Shown: one piece after another, positions 26,996 to 35,253 of the stretch
Layout: each line of letters begins with the position of its first letter
Numbering within the stretch: position 1 is the first letter of the stretch
From: Microbacterium sp. SORGH_AS_0862
Lineage (GTDB): Bacteria; Actinomycetota; Actinomycetes; Actinomycetales; Microbacteriaceae
NCBI RefSeq assembly: GCF_030818795.1
Contig: NZ_JAUTAY010000001.1
Coordinates: forward strand, 248,001 to 312,000
DNA: 64,000 nt
Reading direction: 5' to 3'
Translations under genes and position numbers: made by a program
The notes under the pieces: generated by a model
Database searches by the model: none
Told to the model about the DNA's origin: nothing
Seen by the model: only the letters and a program-made list of their open reading frames with translations

Positions 26996-27052
26996 GCGGC
27001 GGCACCCTGCCGGTCAGCTGTAGCGACCTGACCCGGCCCGGGCGCCGCCGCC
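26996..27052 (+). terminator. Long hairpin after trbL-like gene
   Basis: GCGGCGGC (26996-27003) pairs with GCCGCCGC (27044-27051), and GCCGGTCAG (27009-27017) with CTGACCCGGC (27028-27037). A T-rich stretch (CCGTTGTTATTGG) follows. It would end plus-strand transcription before the antisense PIN cassette or form the left border of the insert. Confidence 0.5.
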
Positions 27053-27158
27053 TCCGTTGTTATTGGTCAGAGAGCATCGCGACCGCAGCGGAAGATCCGA
27101 TTGCCGGCCACCAAAGGTTCAGAGCTTCGACATGACAAATCCATGGAGCACGGTGCGA

Positions 27159-28175
27159 TCAGCGCCCTGGGCTCCTGCGCTCGTCCAGTCCGATCACCTC
27201 AACGGTGCTCTCCTCACTAAGCCGCGTCCGTTCGCCCTCAGTCTCACCTCGCCAACGCACATGCAGATCCCATCGCGCCGACATCTCTGAGAAATCCACA
27301 TCCTGGCCGTAGCTGTCATGGATGACGAGTACTCGAGCGTCGATGTCTGCGATCGCATCGGCGCTGACTTCGTAAACACTGGAGCCGTAGCGCTTCCTGA
27401 CGTCGATGGTTCCGGCCAGAAGATCTACGCGATCAACTTGCTGGACTTCCGCGTGGTCGGGGCCCGGCGGGCTCCATCGCGTGATGTCCATACCCGGGAG
27501 ACCATCCTTGATCATCTTGACAATCTCTGAGGTATCGACGTCGATGCTAGACAGGTCAAAGTCGCCGGTCTCATACTCCCCAGGGAACTCGACGTTACCG
27601 ATAGAGCGCACCACAGTCAGTTCGGCCGCGGTCTCGCGTTGTAGCTCCTCGGCAAGGGCGCTCATTCGCTTCGTGAATACACCGTCATCGGACACGAGGA
27701 TCAGATTGTCAAACGGTGGCTCGGCGATCTGCTCAAGAGCAGTGAGCCAGAGCAACGTGTCGCGGTATCCGCCCCCACTCTCATCAAACGGAGGCAGACG
27801 GTTCACTGCGCGTTCGGCGATCTCGAGGTGGGTGCGTTCAGAGGGCCCTGGAATCTCGAACCCGACCTCGCGGAGGCGGTCATCCAGGATCGACTCGTAG
27901 TTGTTGCTCTCTTCCAGATAGACCTGGATGAGCCCTTCCGCCGCAGCTTTCGCTCGATCAGTCGATTGCCGGATGATGCTTTTCACCTGTCGGACCTTCT
28001 CCTGACGGTCACGGCGGTATCCTCCGACTGCCTCCAGTCGAGCAACATCTGGCATCACCAGCCGCAGACGGTCCGCGCTAATGGCATCACGCGCTACCTG
28101 CCACTTGCGGTCACGCAAGAGCGGGTCCTTGATGATCACGTTGGCGTCGACAACGACAAGCAATTTTCTCTCCAC
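27159..28175 (-). CDS. PIN-domain protein (DUF4935-like), probable ribonuclease cargo
   Basis: A 338-residue protein. The PIN nuclease acids are visible: D10 (VVVDANV), E48 (VARLEAVGG), D139 (YRDTLLWL) and D163/D164 (LVSDDGVF), in the usual order across the first 170 residues; the C-terminal half is an unassigned domain with several acidic stretches. PIN proteins cut RNA, as VapC-type toxins or defence effectors. It is on the strand opposite to the surrounding transfer operon, is clearly less GC-rich, and has no small antitoxin-like partner. It is therefore best read as acquired cargo, perhaps anti-phage. Confidence 0.75.
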   Translation of the reverse strand: MERKLLVVVDANVIIKDPLLRDRKWQVARDAISADRLRLVMPDVARLEAVGGYRRDRQEKVRQVKSIIRQSTDRAKAAAEGLIQVYLEESNNYESILDDRLREVGFEIPGPSERTHLEIAERAVNRLPPFDESGGGYRDTLLWLTALEQIAEPPFDNLILVSDDGVFTKRMSALAEELQRETAAELTVVRSIGNVEFPGEYETGDFDLSSIDVDTSEIVKMIKDGLPGMDITRWSPPGPDHAEVQQVDRVDLLAGTIDVRKRYGSSVYEVSADAIADIDARVLVIHDSYGQDVDFSEMSARWDLHVRWRGETEGERTRLSEESTVEVIGLDERRSPGR

Positions 28176-28410
28176 GAGTCCCGACTACAACGTCGGATGT
28201 ACTGATTCCGAAAGCGCCCACTGGGTTAGGCCTGCACGCGGACCGTCGCTCTCACTGTAGCGAGAGGAGCCCCTGCCTCTCCTCCTCCGTTGCGGCAGGC
28301 TGCCTCGGACCGCATGACCGCCCAACCGCGACGAAGAACGAAGACATGTCGCGGAGATCGTAGGTGGTCCGTACCTGCCAGACGACCACACCGTCGCCCG
28401 AAGGAGCGTC
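28176..28410. other. Spacer right of the PIN cassette
   Basis: Contains a GAGAGG/CCTCTC hairpin (about 28263-28281) and the 9-base CCTCCGTTG (28284-28292) that also occurs at 27051-27059, left of the cassette. Spacer motif copy 5 then restores the pattern of the transfer operon. Confidence 0.4.
28371..28377 (+). repeat. Spacer motif, copy 5 (GTACCTG)
   Basis: GGTCCGTACCTG lies 33 bases before the SCO6880-like gene. The upstream neighbour is the inserted PIN cassette rather than a transfer gene. Confidence 0.45.
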
Positions 28411-29859
28411 ATGGCCGCCACCGACTACGAGCTGAGCCCGGTGAAGTTCTCCCGTCTCACCACCCGCGGGATCATCCTGGGACTATCCCTGCCGCAGGTG
28501 ATCGCCCTGGCCACCGGCGCGGTCGTGTTCATCGCCGCGCTCTACACCGGCGGCCCCGCTGCCCTGTACACGGCACCGGTCTGGCTGTCCGCAGCCGTGC
28601 TGGCCGTCGTGGGCGTGGGCGGGCGGAAGCTGATCGAGTGGGTGCCGATCACCGCACACTGGGTCTGGCGCAAAGCCGCACGCCAGACCGCATACCGGCG
28701 CCGGATCGTGAAACCGCGCCCCGCGGGGACCCTGGCTCTGCCCGGCGATGCGGCGCCCCTGCGGCAGTACGAGGATCCCGAGTCCGGGGCCGTGATGGTG
28801 CACGACCCGCACGCGCAGACCCTCACCGCGATCCTCGAGGTCACCCACTCCGCGTTCGTCCTGATGGACCCCCGCGAGCAGGAGCGGCGCGTGCACGGCT
28901 GGGGCCGGGTGCTGTCCACGGTGTGCCGGTCCGGTCGGATCGCCCGCGTGCAGGTCCTCGAGCGCACCGTCCCCGACTCCGGCTCCGGACTGTCGCAGTG
29001 GTGGAGCGAGCACGGCCGCGACGACGGTTCCTGGGTCGCGCAGACCTACGCCGAGCTGATCGAACGCGCCGGTCCCGCCGGAGAACGCCACATCACCACC
29101 CTCTCGCTCGCCCTGGACATGCGCGCCGCCGGACGGCAGATCCGCGCCGCTGGGGGCGGCATCAAGGGCGCCGCCGAAGTGCTGCGGCAGGAGATGCACA
29201 CCCTGACCACCGCGCTGCGCGCCGCCGACCTCAAACCGTCGGACCGGTACACGCCCGGTGATCTCGCGGTGATGCTTCGCACCGCCTACGACCCGCAGGT
29301 CGCCGCCACCCTTGACCGCGCCGCCGAGATCGGCCGTGACCTCGCCACCGCCGGCCCTGTCGCGGTCGAGGAGACCTGGAGCAGGCTGCGATCGGACTCC
29401 GCCCACCACGCGGTGCTGTGGGTGTCGCAGTGGCCCCGATCCCAGGTCTACCCGGGGTTCCTTGCCCCGATCCTGCTCTCCAGCGGCATCCGCCGCGCGG
29501 TGACGCTGCTGTACGACCCGGTCCGCTCCGACCAGGCCGCACGGGACATCCGCAAGAAGAAGACCGAGTACGTCTCCGATGCCGCCCAGCGGCAACGGAT
29601 CGGGCAGATCGAGGACGCCTCGCAGTCCGCGGAGTACGCCGACGTGCTGCAGCAGGAGGCGGACCTCACCGCCGGACACGGGGTGCTGCGCTACACCGGG
29701 CTGATCGCGATCTCCGCACCGAGCGTGGACGAGCTCGACGCCGCGGTCGCCGCGATCGAACAGGCCGCGATCCAGGCCTCCTGCGAGACCCGCCTGCTGG
29801 TCGGCCAGCAAGCACAGGCGTTCGTCGCCGCAGCGCTGCCGCTCGGCCGCGGTCTGTGA
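28411..29859 (+). CDS. SCO6880-like conjugal transfer protein
   Basis: A 482-residue protein. Two membrane helices near the N-terminus (about 20-70, PrgI-like) precede a large soluble domain (100-480) that resembles the N-terminal part of VirB4-type proteins and the SCO6880 family found next to VirB4 genes in actinobacterial elements. It lacks a Walker motif. With the downstream ATPase it probably makes the inner-membrane energising platform of the secretion channel. CGAAGGAG precedes the ATG. Confidence 0.75.
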   Translation: MAATDYELSPVKFSRLTTRGIILGLSLPQVIALATGAVVFIAALYTGGPAALYTAPVWLSAAVLAVVGVGGRKLIEWVPITAHWVWRKAARQTAYRRRIVKPRPAGTLALPGDAAPLRQYEDPESGAVMVHDPHAQTLTAILEVTHSAFVLMDPREQERRVHGWGRVLSTVCRSGRIARVQVLERTVPDSGSGLSQWWSEHGRDDGSWVAQTYAELIERAGPAGERHITTLSLALDMRAAGRQIRAAGGGIKGAAEVLRQEMHTLTTALRAADLKPSDRYTPGDLAVMLRTAYDPQVAATLDRAAEIGRDLATAGPVAVEETWSRLRSDSAHHAVLWVSQWPRSQVYPGFLAPILLSSGIRRAVTLLYDPVRSDQAARDIRKKKTEYVSDAAQRQRIGQIEDASQSAEYADVLQQEADLTAGHGVLRYTGLIAISAPSVDELDAAVAAIEQAAIQASCETRLLVGQQAQAFVAAALPLGRGL

Positions 29860-29862
29860 GCC

Positions 29863-29869
29863 GCACCTG
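29863..29869 (+). repeat. GCACCTG spacer motif, copy 6
   Basis: GAGCCGCACCTGAC lies directly after the stop codon at 29859, 39 bases before the VirB4-like start. Confidence 0.5.
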
Positions 29870-29908
29870 ACCCCCGCAATCACAGGGAGCGAAAGGAACG
29901 GTGGACGC

Positions 29909-31453
29909 ATGGGCACGGACGACACCCGCAGGAAGCTGTACTCGACCGTGCTGGTCGAGACCGGCAAGGGCGACCGGAAGGCGCGGCGGCAGCGGCAGCG
30001 CGCCGCCCGTCAGGTCCTCGCCCAGGACCAGGCCACCACCCGCGCCGAAGCGAAAGCACGGTACGAGACCGAGCGGGCCGAAGCTCGCGCCACCACCTAC
30101 CTGCCGCGCAGCGGCGAGTCAGGGCCGGCAGCGCTGCGCTCACCGCGCCGGTTCCGTGTCCCGGCGCACCAGGACACCTCCGCCACGCTGCAGGGCGCGT
30201 ACCCGTTCCTCGCCGAGGGCGGTCTCGGCTCCAGCGGGGTGTTCGTCGGTCAGGATCTCTACAGCTCCGGGTCGTTCGTCTACGACCCGTGGGTGCTCTA
30301 CCAGCGCGGCATCATCACCGCCCCCAACCTCGTGCTGGCCGGGATCGTCGGCAGCGGCAAATCCAGCCTCGCGAAGTCGCTCTATACACGGTCGATCGCG
30401 TTCGGCAGGCGCGTGTACGTCCCCGGCGACCCGAAAGGCGAACACACCCCCGTGGCGCAAGCGGCCGGCGGGAAGGCGATCATCCTCGGCCACGGACTCG
30501 GCGCCCGCCTCAACCCCCTCGACGAGGGCTACCGGCCAGCCGGGATCGCCGACCACGAGTGGGCCACGACAGTCGCCGCCCGCCGGAGGGATCTGATCGG
30601 CGCGCTCGCGGAGACGGTCCTGGAGCGGTCGCTGACGCCGCTGGAGCACACCGCGATCGACGTCGCCCTACGCGCCACCGTCTCGCAGAGCTCGGTACCG
30701 ATCCTGCCCATGGTGGTCGACCGCATCCTCGCCCCCGACCGGACCGACGACGATGACGGGCGCCTCGGTGAGGACGGACGGCTGGTCGGACACGCACTGC
30801 GACGCCTGGTCGCCGGTGACCTCGCCGGCCTGTTCGACGGACCCTCCACCGTCCGGTTCGACCCGTCGCTGCCGATGCTCTCGCTGGACCTGTCCCGCGT
30901 CGTGGAGAACAGCACGCTGATCAGCGTGCTGATGACGTGCTCGTCCGCATGGATGGAGTCCGCGCTGCTGGACCCGAACGGCGGGCAACGGTGGGTCGTC
31001 TACGACGAGGCGTGGCGACTCATGTCCCACCCGTCGCTGCTGCGCCGCATGGACGCCCACTGGAGGCTCGCGAGGCACTACGGCCTGGCCAACCTGCTCA
31101 TCTTCCACAAGCTCAGCGACCTCGAAAACGTCGGCGACCAAGGCTCGGCGATGCGCGCATTGGCGTCCTCGCTGCTCGCGAACGCCGAGACCAGGATCAT
31201 CTACCGCCAGGAATCCGACCAGCTCGGCGCGACCGCGCAGGCACTCGGGCTCACCGGAACAGAACGGAAACTGCTGCCCTCGCTGGGCACCGGGCAGGGG
31301 CTGTGGCGCATCAAGGAATCCTCCTTCGTCGTCCAGCATCAACTGCATCCCGCTGAGCTGCAAGCCTTCGACACTCGGTCCCGGATGCTCGATCCCACCG
31401 ACGACCGGCCGGTCCGGGCACCGCTCCATGGCGGTGCAGGGAGGGACCAGTGA
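29909..31453 (+). CDS. VirB4-like type IV secretion ATPase
   Basis: A 514-residue ATPase. Walker A is GIVGSGKSS at residues 145-153; Walker B is WVVYDEAWRLM at about 360-370; the conserved IIYRQESDQ and GLWRIKESSFVVQ strands follow. It powers assembly or operation of the transfer channel. The first 90 residues are strongly basic. Its stop overlaps the GTG of the next gene. Confidence 0.85.
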   Translation: MGTDDTRRKLYSTVLVETGKGDRKARRQRQRAARQVLAQDQATTRAEAKARYETERAEARATTYLPRSGESGPAALRSPRRFRVPAHQDTSATLQGAYPFLAEGGLGSSGVFVGQDLYSSGSFVYDPWVLYQRGIITAPNLVLAGIVGSGKSSLAKSLYTRSIAFGRRVYVPGDPKGEHTPVAQAAGGKAIILGHGLGARLNPLDEGYRPAGIADHEWATTVAARRRDLIGALAETVLERSLTPLEHTAIDVALRATVSQSSVPILPMVVDRILAPDRTDDDDGRLGEDGRLVGHALRRLVAGDLAGLFDGPSTVRFDPSLPMLSLDLSRVVENSTLISVLMTCSSAWMESALLDPNGGQRWVVYDEAWRLMSHPSLLRRMDAHWRLARHYGLANLLIFHKLSDLENVGDQGSAMRALASSLLANAETRIIYRQESDQLGATAQALGLTGTERKLLPSLGTGQGLWRIKESSFVVQHQLHPAELQAFDTRSRMLDPTDDRPVRAPLHGGAGRDQ

Positions 31454-31947
31454 TCGGGCGCCGACGCCAGCCCAAGCCGGCGGGACCGGTCCCGCCGGTG
31501 CTGCCGCAGATCATCGCCGAGGTCGTCTCCGCCGAGCATGTCCTCCTGACAGTGAACGGCAAGCGGCTCCCGGCGACGCCTACGCGCCGAGACGGGCTGG
31601 GAGCGGTGATCGCCGAGCTCGTCGCCCGGTTCGCCAGCCCGACCCGAGTGGAGGTGCGTGAGCTCGACGGCAGCGTCTACGCCGACATCCTCACCCCCGA
31701 ACCGAACGATCCGGCTATACCCGACGAGACACTCGACCGGGCGCGCCCGGAGCTCGTCGAGTTCACTGCGGAGGGCTTCGTGCCCGGGGAGGACGTCGCC
31801 ATCGCGCTCGTGCTGCGCCACACCTCAGCGGCCGGCAACGGCACCGCCCGGGCGCTGCTGGACCGCGCCGAACACGCCACGGTGACCGGCGAGCTGGTCC
31901 TGCTCGGACGGATCTCCGGCACCACCGCGGTGCGGCCCATCGACTGA
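31450..31947 (+). CDS. Hypothetical transfer-operon protein
   Basis: A 165-residue soluble protein with a basic Pro-rich N-terminus (RRRQPKPAGPVPPVLPQ) and alternating strand/helix pattern (HVLLTVNGKRLPATPTRRDG; VEVRELDGSVYADIL). It starts with a GTG that overlaps the VirB4 stop (GTGA). It has no recognised family; probably an accessory component of the transfer apparatus because of its coupling. Confidence 0.6.
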   Translation: MIGRRRQPKPAGPVPPVLPQIIAEVVSAEHVLLTVNGKRLPATPTRRDGLGAVIAELVARFASPTRVEVRELDGSVYADILTPEPNDPAIPDETLDRARPELVEFTAEGFVPGEDVAIALVLRHTSAAGNGTARALLDRAEHATVTGELVLLGRISGTTAVRPID

Positions 31948-31953
31948 ACGTCC

Positions 31954-31960
31954 GCACCTG
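31954..31960 (+). repeat. GCACCTG spacer motif, copy 7
   Basis: ACGTCCGCACCTGG follows the stop at 31947 and runs straight into the 14-base-pair hairpin at 31963-31995. Confidence 0.5.
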
Positions 31961-31962
31961 GC

Positions 31963-31995
31963 TCCTGACCTCGCCGACACGCGGCGAGGTCAGGA
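31963..31995 (+). promoter_or_regulatory. Perfect 14-bp hairpin before the coupling-protein gene
   Basis: TCCTGACCTCGCCG (31963-31976) and CGGCGAGGTCAGGA (31982-31995) form an uninterrupted stem with a five-base loop. It lies right after a GCACCTG motif and includes the AGGA used as ribosome binding site for the gene at 32009, so it could mask translation or mark an RNA-processing end. Confidence 0.55.
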
Positions 31996-32008
31996 AGGAC
32001 ACCCAGCC

Positions 32009-33769
32009 ATGCCTCCTGCCCAGCCTCGTCCCGCCAACGACGCGTTCGTGAACATCGCATTGGGCGGCCTGCTCGCCGTCGTCGCGTTCGGCGGTGTGCT
32101 CGGCCTCTCCGGCAGCATCGCCGCATTCCTCACCGGGCAGCCACAACCCACCGCCGGGATCACCGACGGGCTCGGCGTTCTCGCAACCCCGGCGGACCCT
32201 GGCACCGCGCTCGGGACGCCGGGCCTGAACCCGTTCGCGTACTGGGCCGTCGTGCTCCTGCTGCTGGGCATCCTGACGGCGGCAGGCGTGTTCGCGTGGC
32301 GCGCGATCAGCCGCGCCCGCGCCGCGACCAACCCGCACCACCTCGCCGGCACCGCCACCGGCGCCGAGGTCGCCCGCGTCGCCTCCGGGAGAGCCCTCGT
32401 CGAGCGCGCCAACACGCTCCGCCCGTCTCTGACCGGCAAGCCAGAGCCGGGCGATGTCGGCTACCTGCTCGGGACGAGCAAGGGCGGGCAGGTGTGGGCG
32501 ACCGTGGAAGACAGCATCCTGCTCATCGGCCCGCCCCGATCCGGGAAGGGCCTGCATGTGGTCATCAACAGCATCCTCGACGCGCCCGGCGCGGTGATCA
32601 CGACCTCCACGCGCCCCGACAACCTCACCGCGACCCTGCGCGCACGAGAGCGCACCGGTCCGGTCGCGGTGTTCGACCCGCAGCAACTGGCGCCCGGCCT
32701 GTCGGCGGGGATGCGATGGTCGCCGGTGCGCGGCTGCCAGGACCCGCTCACCGCGATGATCCGCGCCAAGGGACTGGCGACCTCGACCGGGTTCGGCGGG
32801 GTCCAGGACGCCGGCTTCTGGGAAGGCAAGACCACCTCCGCCATCCAGGCGCTGCTCCACGCCGCCGCGCTCGACGGCCGTGACGCCCGCACGCTCTACC
32901 AGTGGGCACTGAACCCCACGTTGGCAGGAGATGCCGTCCGCATCCTGTCCACGCATCCCGGCGCCGCCGACGGGTGGGCGGACTCCCTCGACGCGATGGT
33001 GCAAGCCGATCCCCGCACCCGCGACTCGATCTGGCAAGGCGTCTCTCTCGCCCTCGCCGCCCTCGCCGACCCCCGCGTGCTGGACGCCGTGTCCCCAGCC
33101 GTCGGCGAGGAGTTCCACCCGGAATCCTTCCTGCGCGCCGGCGGCACCCTCTACCTGCTCGCCACCGGCGCCGGTGCGGGAGCATCGGCGGCGCTGGTGG
33201 CCGCGTTCATCGAGGACCTCGTTGAGGCGGCCCGCAAGATCGCCGCACGCTCGCCTGGCGCCCGGATGGACCCGCCGCTGCTGCTCGCTCTGGACGAGAT
33301 CGGCAACCTGTCGCCCTTGCCGTGCCTTCCCACGCTGATGGCCGAAGGCGGCGGCACCGGGATCACGACCCTCCCCGTGCTCCAGTCCCTCGCCCAGGCG
33401 CGGGAGGGATGGGGCGAGAACGCCGCCAACGCGATCTGGGACGCGTCCATCGTCAAAGTCATCCTCGGCGGCGCGTCCAACTCCCGCGATCTGCAAGACC
33501 TGTCCACCCTCATCGGAGATCGGGACGAGACCACCGACAGCGTGACCACCGACGCGTACGGGGCGCACTCCATGCAGCGGTCGGTGCGACGTGTGCCGAT
33601 CCTCCCGCCCGACGTGTTGCGCACCCTGCCGTTCGGTACCGGCGTGGTCATGCTGCGCACCGCCCGCCCGATCATCACCACCCTGCGTCCCTGGCCGCGG
33701 CGACCCGACGCCGCGCAGCTGAACCAGGACCGCACAGCGGTGGAACGGCTCCTTCGGGCAGGAGCGTGA
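32009..33769 (+). CDS. TraG/VirD4-type coupling protein (T4CP)
   Basis: A 586-residue ATPase that links the DNA substrate to the secretion channel. Two N-terminal membrane helices (about 12-42 and 76-100) precede Walker A GPPRSGKG at 174-181 and Walker B LLLALDEIGN near 430. The motif GGGTGITTLPVLQS and SNSRDLQDLSTLIGD match the TraG/VirD4 core. It is preceded by a perfect hairpin that overlaps the ribosome binding site. Confidence 0.88.
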   Translation: MPPAQPRPANDAFVNIALGGLLAVVAFGGVLGLSGSIAAFLTGQPQPTAGITDGLGVLATPADPGTALGTPGLNPFAYWAVVLLLLGILTAAGVFAWRAISRARAATNPHHLAGTATGAEVARVASGRALVERANTLRPSLTGKPEPGDVGYLLGTSKGGQVWATVEDSILLIGPPRSGKGLHVVINSILDAPGAVITTSTRPDNLTATLRARERTGPVAVFDPQQLAPGLSAGMRWSPVRGCQDPLTAMIRAKGLATSTGFGGVQDAGFWEGKTTSAIQALLHAAALDGRDARTLYQWALNPTLAGDAVRILSTHPGAADGWADSLDAMVQADPRTRDSIWQGVSLALAALADPRVLDAVSPAVGEEFHPESFLRAGGTLYLLATGAGAGASAALVAAFIEDLVEAARKIAARSPGARMDPPLLLALDEIGNLSPLPCLPTLMAEGGGTGITTLPVLQSLAQAREGWGENAANAIWDASIVKVILGGASNSRDLQDLSTLIGDRDETTDSVTTDAYGAHSMQRSVRRVPILPPDVLRTLPFGTGVVMLRTARPIITTLRPWPRRPDAAQLNQDRTAVERLLRAGA

Positions 33770-33786
33770 CCTGCCGGTCGCGAGGC

Positions 33787-33793
33787 GTACCTG
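33787..33793 (+). repeat. Spacer motif, copy 8 (GTACCTG)
   Basis: GAGGCGTACCTGAC lies after the T4CP stop, followed by a CCCGC/GCGGG hairpin (33803-33816) and then the ssb ribosome binding site. Confidence 0.5.
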
Positions 33794-33845
33794 ACTGGTG
33801 ACCCCGCATCAGCGGGCGACCGATCAAGACCTTGAAGGAGGGTTC

Positions 33846-34352
33846 ATGGCCATTCCCACGCGCGAGGCCCTGTCGGGGTTCATCGCCACCGATCCGCAGC
33901 TGACCGAGACCACCGGCGGCGGGCACCGCTTCTACGCCCGCGTCGGCATCGAGCAGTTCCAGCGCAACGAGGACGGCTCGTTCACGCAACTCGACTCGCA
34001 GTTCACCGACCTCGTGATGTTCGACAGGGCCGCCCAGCGTGCGGCGGAGAAGTTCCAGAAGGGCGACAACTTCATCGCCGAGGGCCGCAGCAACACCCGC
34101 GAGTACCAGGGCGAGCAGCGCGAACAGTTCATCGCCTCCCGCATCGGCCACGACAACAACCGCACCACCTACACCGTCGACCGGTCCCGCCAGGAGCGCA
34201 CCGGCGCGGACCGTGAGGCGCCGGAGCGGACGGCCGGGGAAAGGGACCCGGCTGCCGTCGCGCTCGCACAGCGCGAGCAGGCCCTCCAGACCGAGGCCGC
34301 CGCCGGAAACGGTGGTGCCGCCCAGGTCGATCGCGCAGCGGTCGCCCGATGA
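33846..34352 (+). CDS. ssb: Single-stranded DNA-binding protein of the element
   Basis: A 168-residue SSB-like protein. The OB-fold covers about residues 1-110 (FYARVGIEQF, DLVMFDRAAQRAAEKFQKGDNFIAEGR). The tail is charged and Ala/Gln-rich and lacks the acidic DDDIPF-type C-terminal tip of chromosomal SSB. Integrative elements carry such copies to protect transferred single strands. The ATG at 33846 follows GAAGGAGGG. Confidence 0.82.
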   Translation: MAIPTREALSGFIATDPQLTETTGGGHRFYARVGIEQFQRNEDGSFTQLDSQFTDLVMFDRAAQRAAEKFQKGDNFIAEGRSNTREYQGEQREQFIASRIGHDNNRTTYTVDRSRQERTGADREAPERTAGERDPAAVALAQREQALQTEAAAGNGGAAQVDRAAVAR

Positions 34353-34429
34353 GCCGGGTGCCGCCGGCGGCCCCGCAGCCACCCGCCGGCGGCACCCTTC
34401 CCGCTTCCCTCTCGACGTGAAGGATCGAC

Positions 34430-35041
34430 ATGCCCGACGAGAATGACCCCGAGATGCCGCTTGCGGACGATCCCGGCGACCAGGTGCGCCGGATCGTCGA
34501 GCAGCAGTACGCCCAGCACATCAACGACGTCCTCGGTGAAGTGCCCCGACCGATCAACTGGCGCACCCTGCCGCCCGACGATCTCGAGCATGAACTGCTC
34601 GAGATCAACGCCTGGGTCGACTGGCTCCGCCACGAGTACGGACTGCCCGCCCAGATCATCCCGCCCATGTGGCACCGCCACCCCGAGCTGCTCTGGGAGC
34701 TCTCCGCACTCCGGCAGCACTGGCTTTTCTGCTACGACCCGCAAGCCAAGGGCAACCAGGCGCTCGCGTGGCACCACGACTTCGCCACCACCCGGGAGCG
34801 GCTGCGGGACTGGGTGACCATCTCCGGGACGAGACTCGACCGCGACCGTCCCACCCGCATCACCCCCTGGCCCGGCGGAGAAGCCGAAAACTGGGCCGAG
34901 CAAGTCACGGCCGAGACGCCCGTCACCGCGCGGACCAACGACTTCCTCGCGTTCGTCGAGGAGCAGGTGAAAGCCCGCCAGCAGGAGCAGGCCGCAACGG
35001 TCCAGGAGATCGTGAACACGGACTGGAGCGATCGACCATGA
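34430..35041 (+). CDS. DUF4913-like protein of the element
   Basis: A 203-residue acidic protein. The middle part (residues 55-145) with WLRHEYGLPAQIIPPMWHRH and the conserved AWHHDFATTRERL resembles DUF4913, a family found mainly in actinobacterial mobile elements. Its stop overlaps the ATG of the excisionase-like gene, so it belongs to the integration module. The function is unknown. Confidence 0.65.
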   Translation: MPDENDPEMPLADDPGDQVRRIVEQQYAQHINDVLGEVPRPINWRTLPPDDLEHELLEINAWVDWLRHEYGLPAQIIPPMWHRHPELLWELSALRQHWLFCYDPQAKGNQALAWHHDFATTRERLRDWVTISGTRLDRDRPTRITPWPGGEAENWAEQVTAETPVTARTNDFLAFVEEQVKARQQEQAATVQEIVNTDWSDRP

Positions 35042-35253
35042 ACGACACGGACCCCGGGCCGGCGCTCGTGTCGCCTCTGCTCGACAGCCGAGAGGTCGCC
35101 GCCTACCTGAAGGTCTCGGAGTCGACCCTGTCCCGATGGCGCACCGACCAGAAAGGCCCGCCGTTCCTGCGCCTGGGCGGTGGGGTCATCCGGTACCGGC
35201 TCGACGCCGTCGACGCGTGGCTCTCAGCGCTGCTCGCCGATGAGCAGCGCTGA
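35038..35253 (+). CDS. xis: Helix-turn-helix excisionase-like protein
   Basis: A 71-residue MerR-like winged-helix protein: SREVAAYLKVSESTLSRWRT (residues 16-35) then GPPFLRLGGGVIRYRLDAVDAWLSA. This is the HTH_17 pattern of excisionases and small element regulators. It overlaps DUF4913 by ATGA and the integrase by 14 bases, the classic xis-int arrangement, so it probably directs excision. Confidence 0.8.
   Translation: MNDTDPGPALVSPLLDSREVAAYLKVSESTLSRWRTDQKGPPFLRLGGGVIRYRLDAVDAWLSALLADEQR

Noticed and set aside
28483..33568. Very long minus-strand open frames (for example 28483-29967 and 31763-33568) opposite the transfer genes
   Set aside because: They lie antisense to well-supported conjugation genes, are rich in Arg/Gly/Asp/His without motifs, and arise from the strong GC bias at third codon positions.
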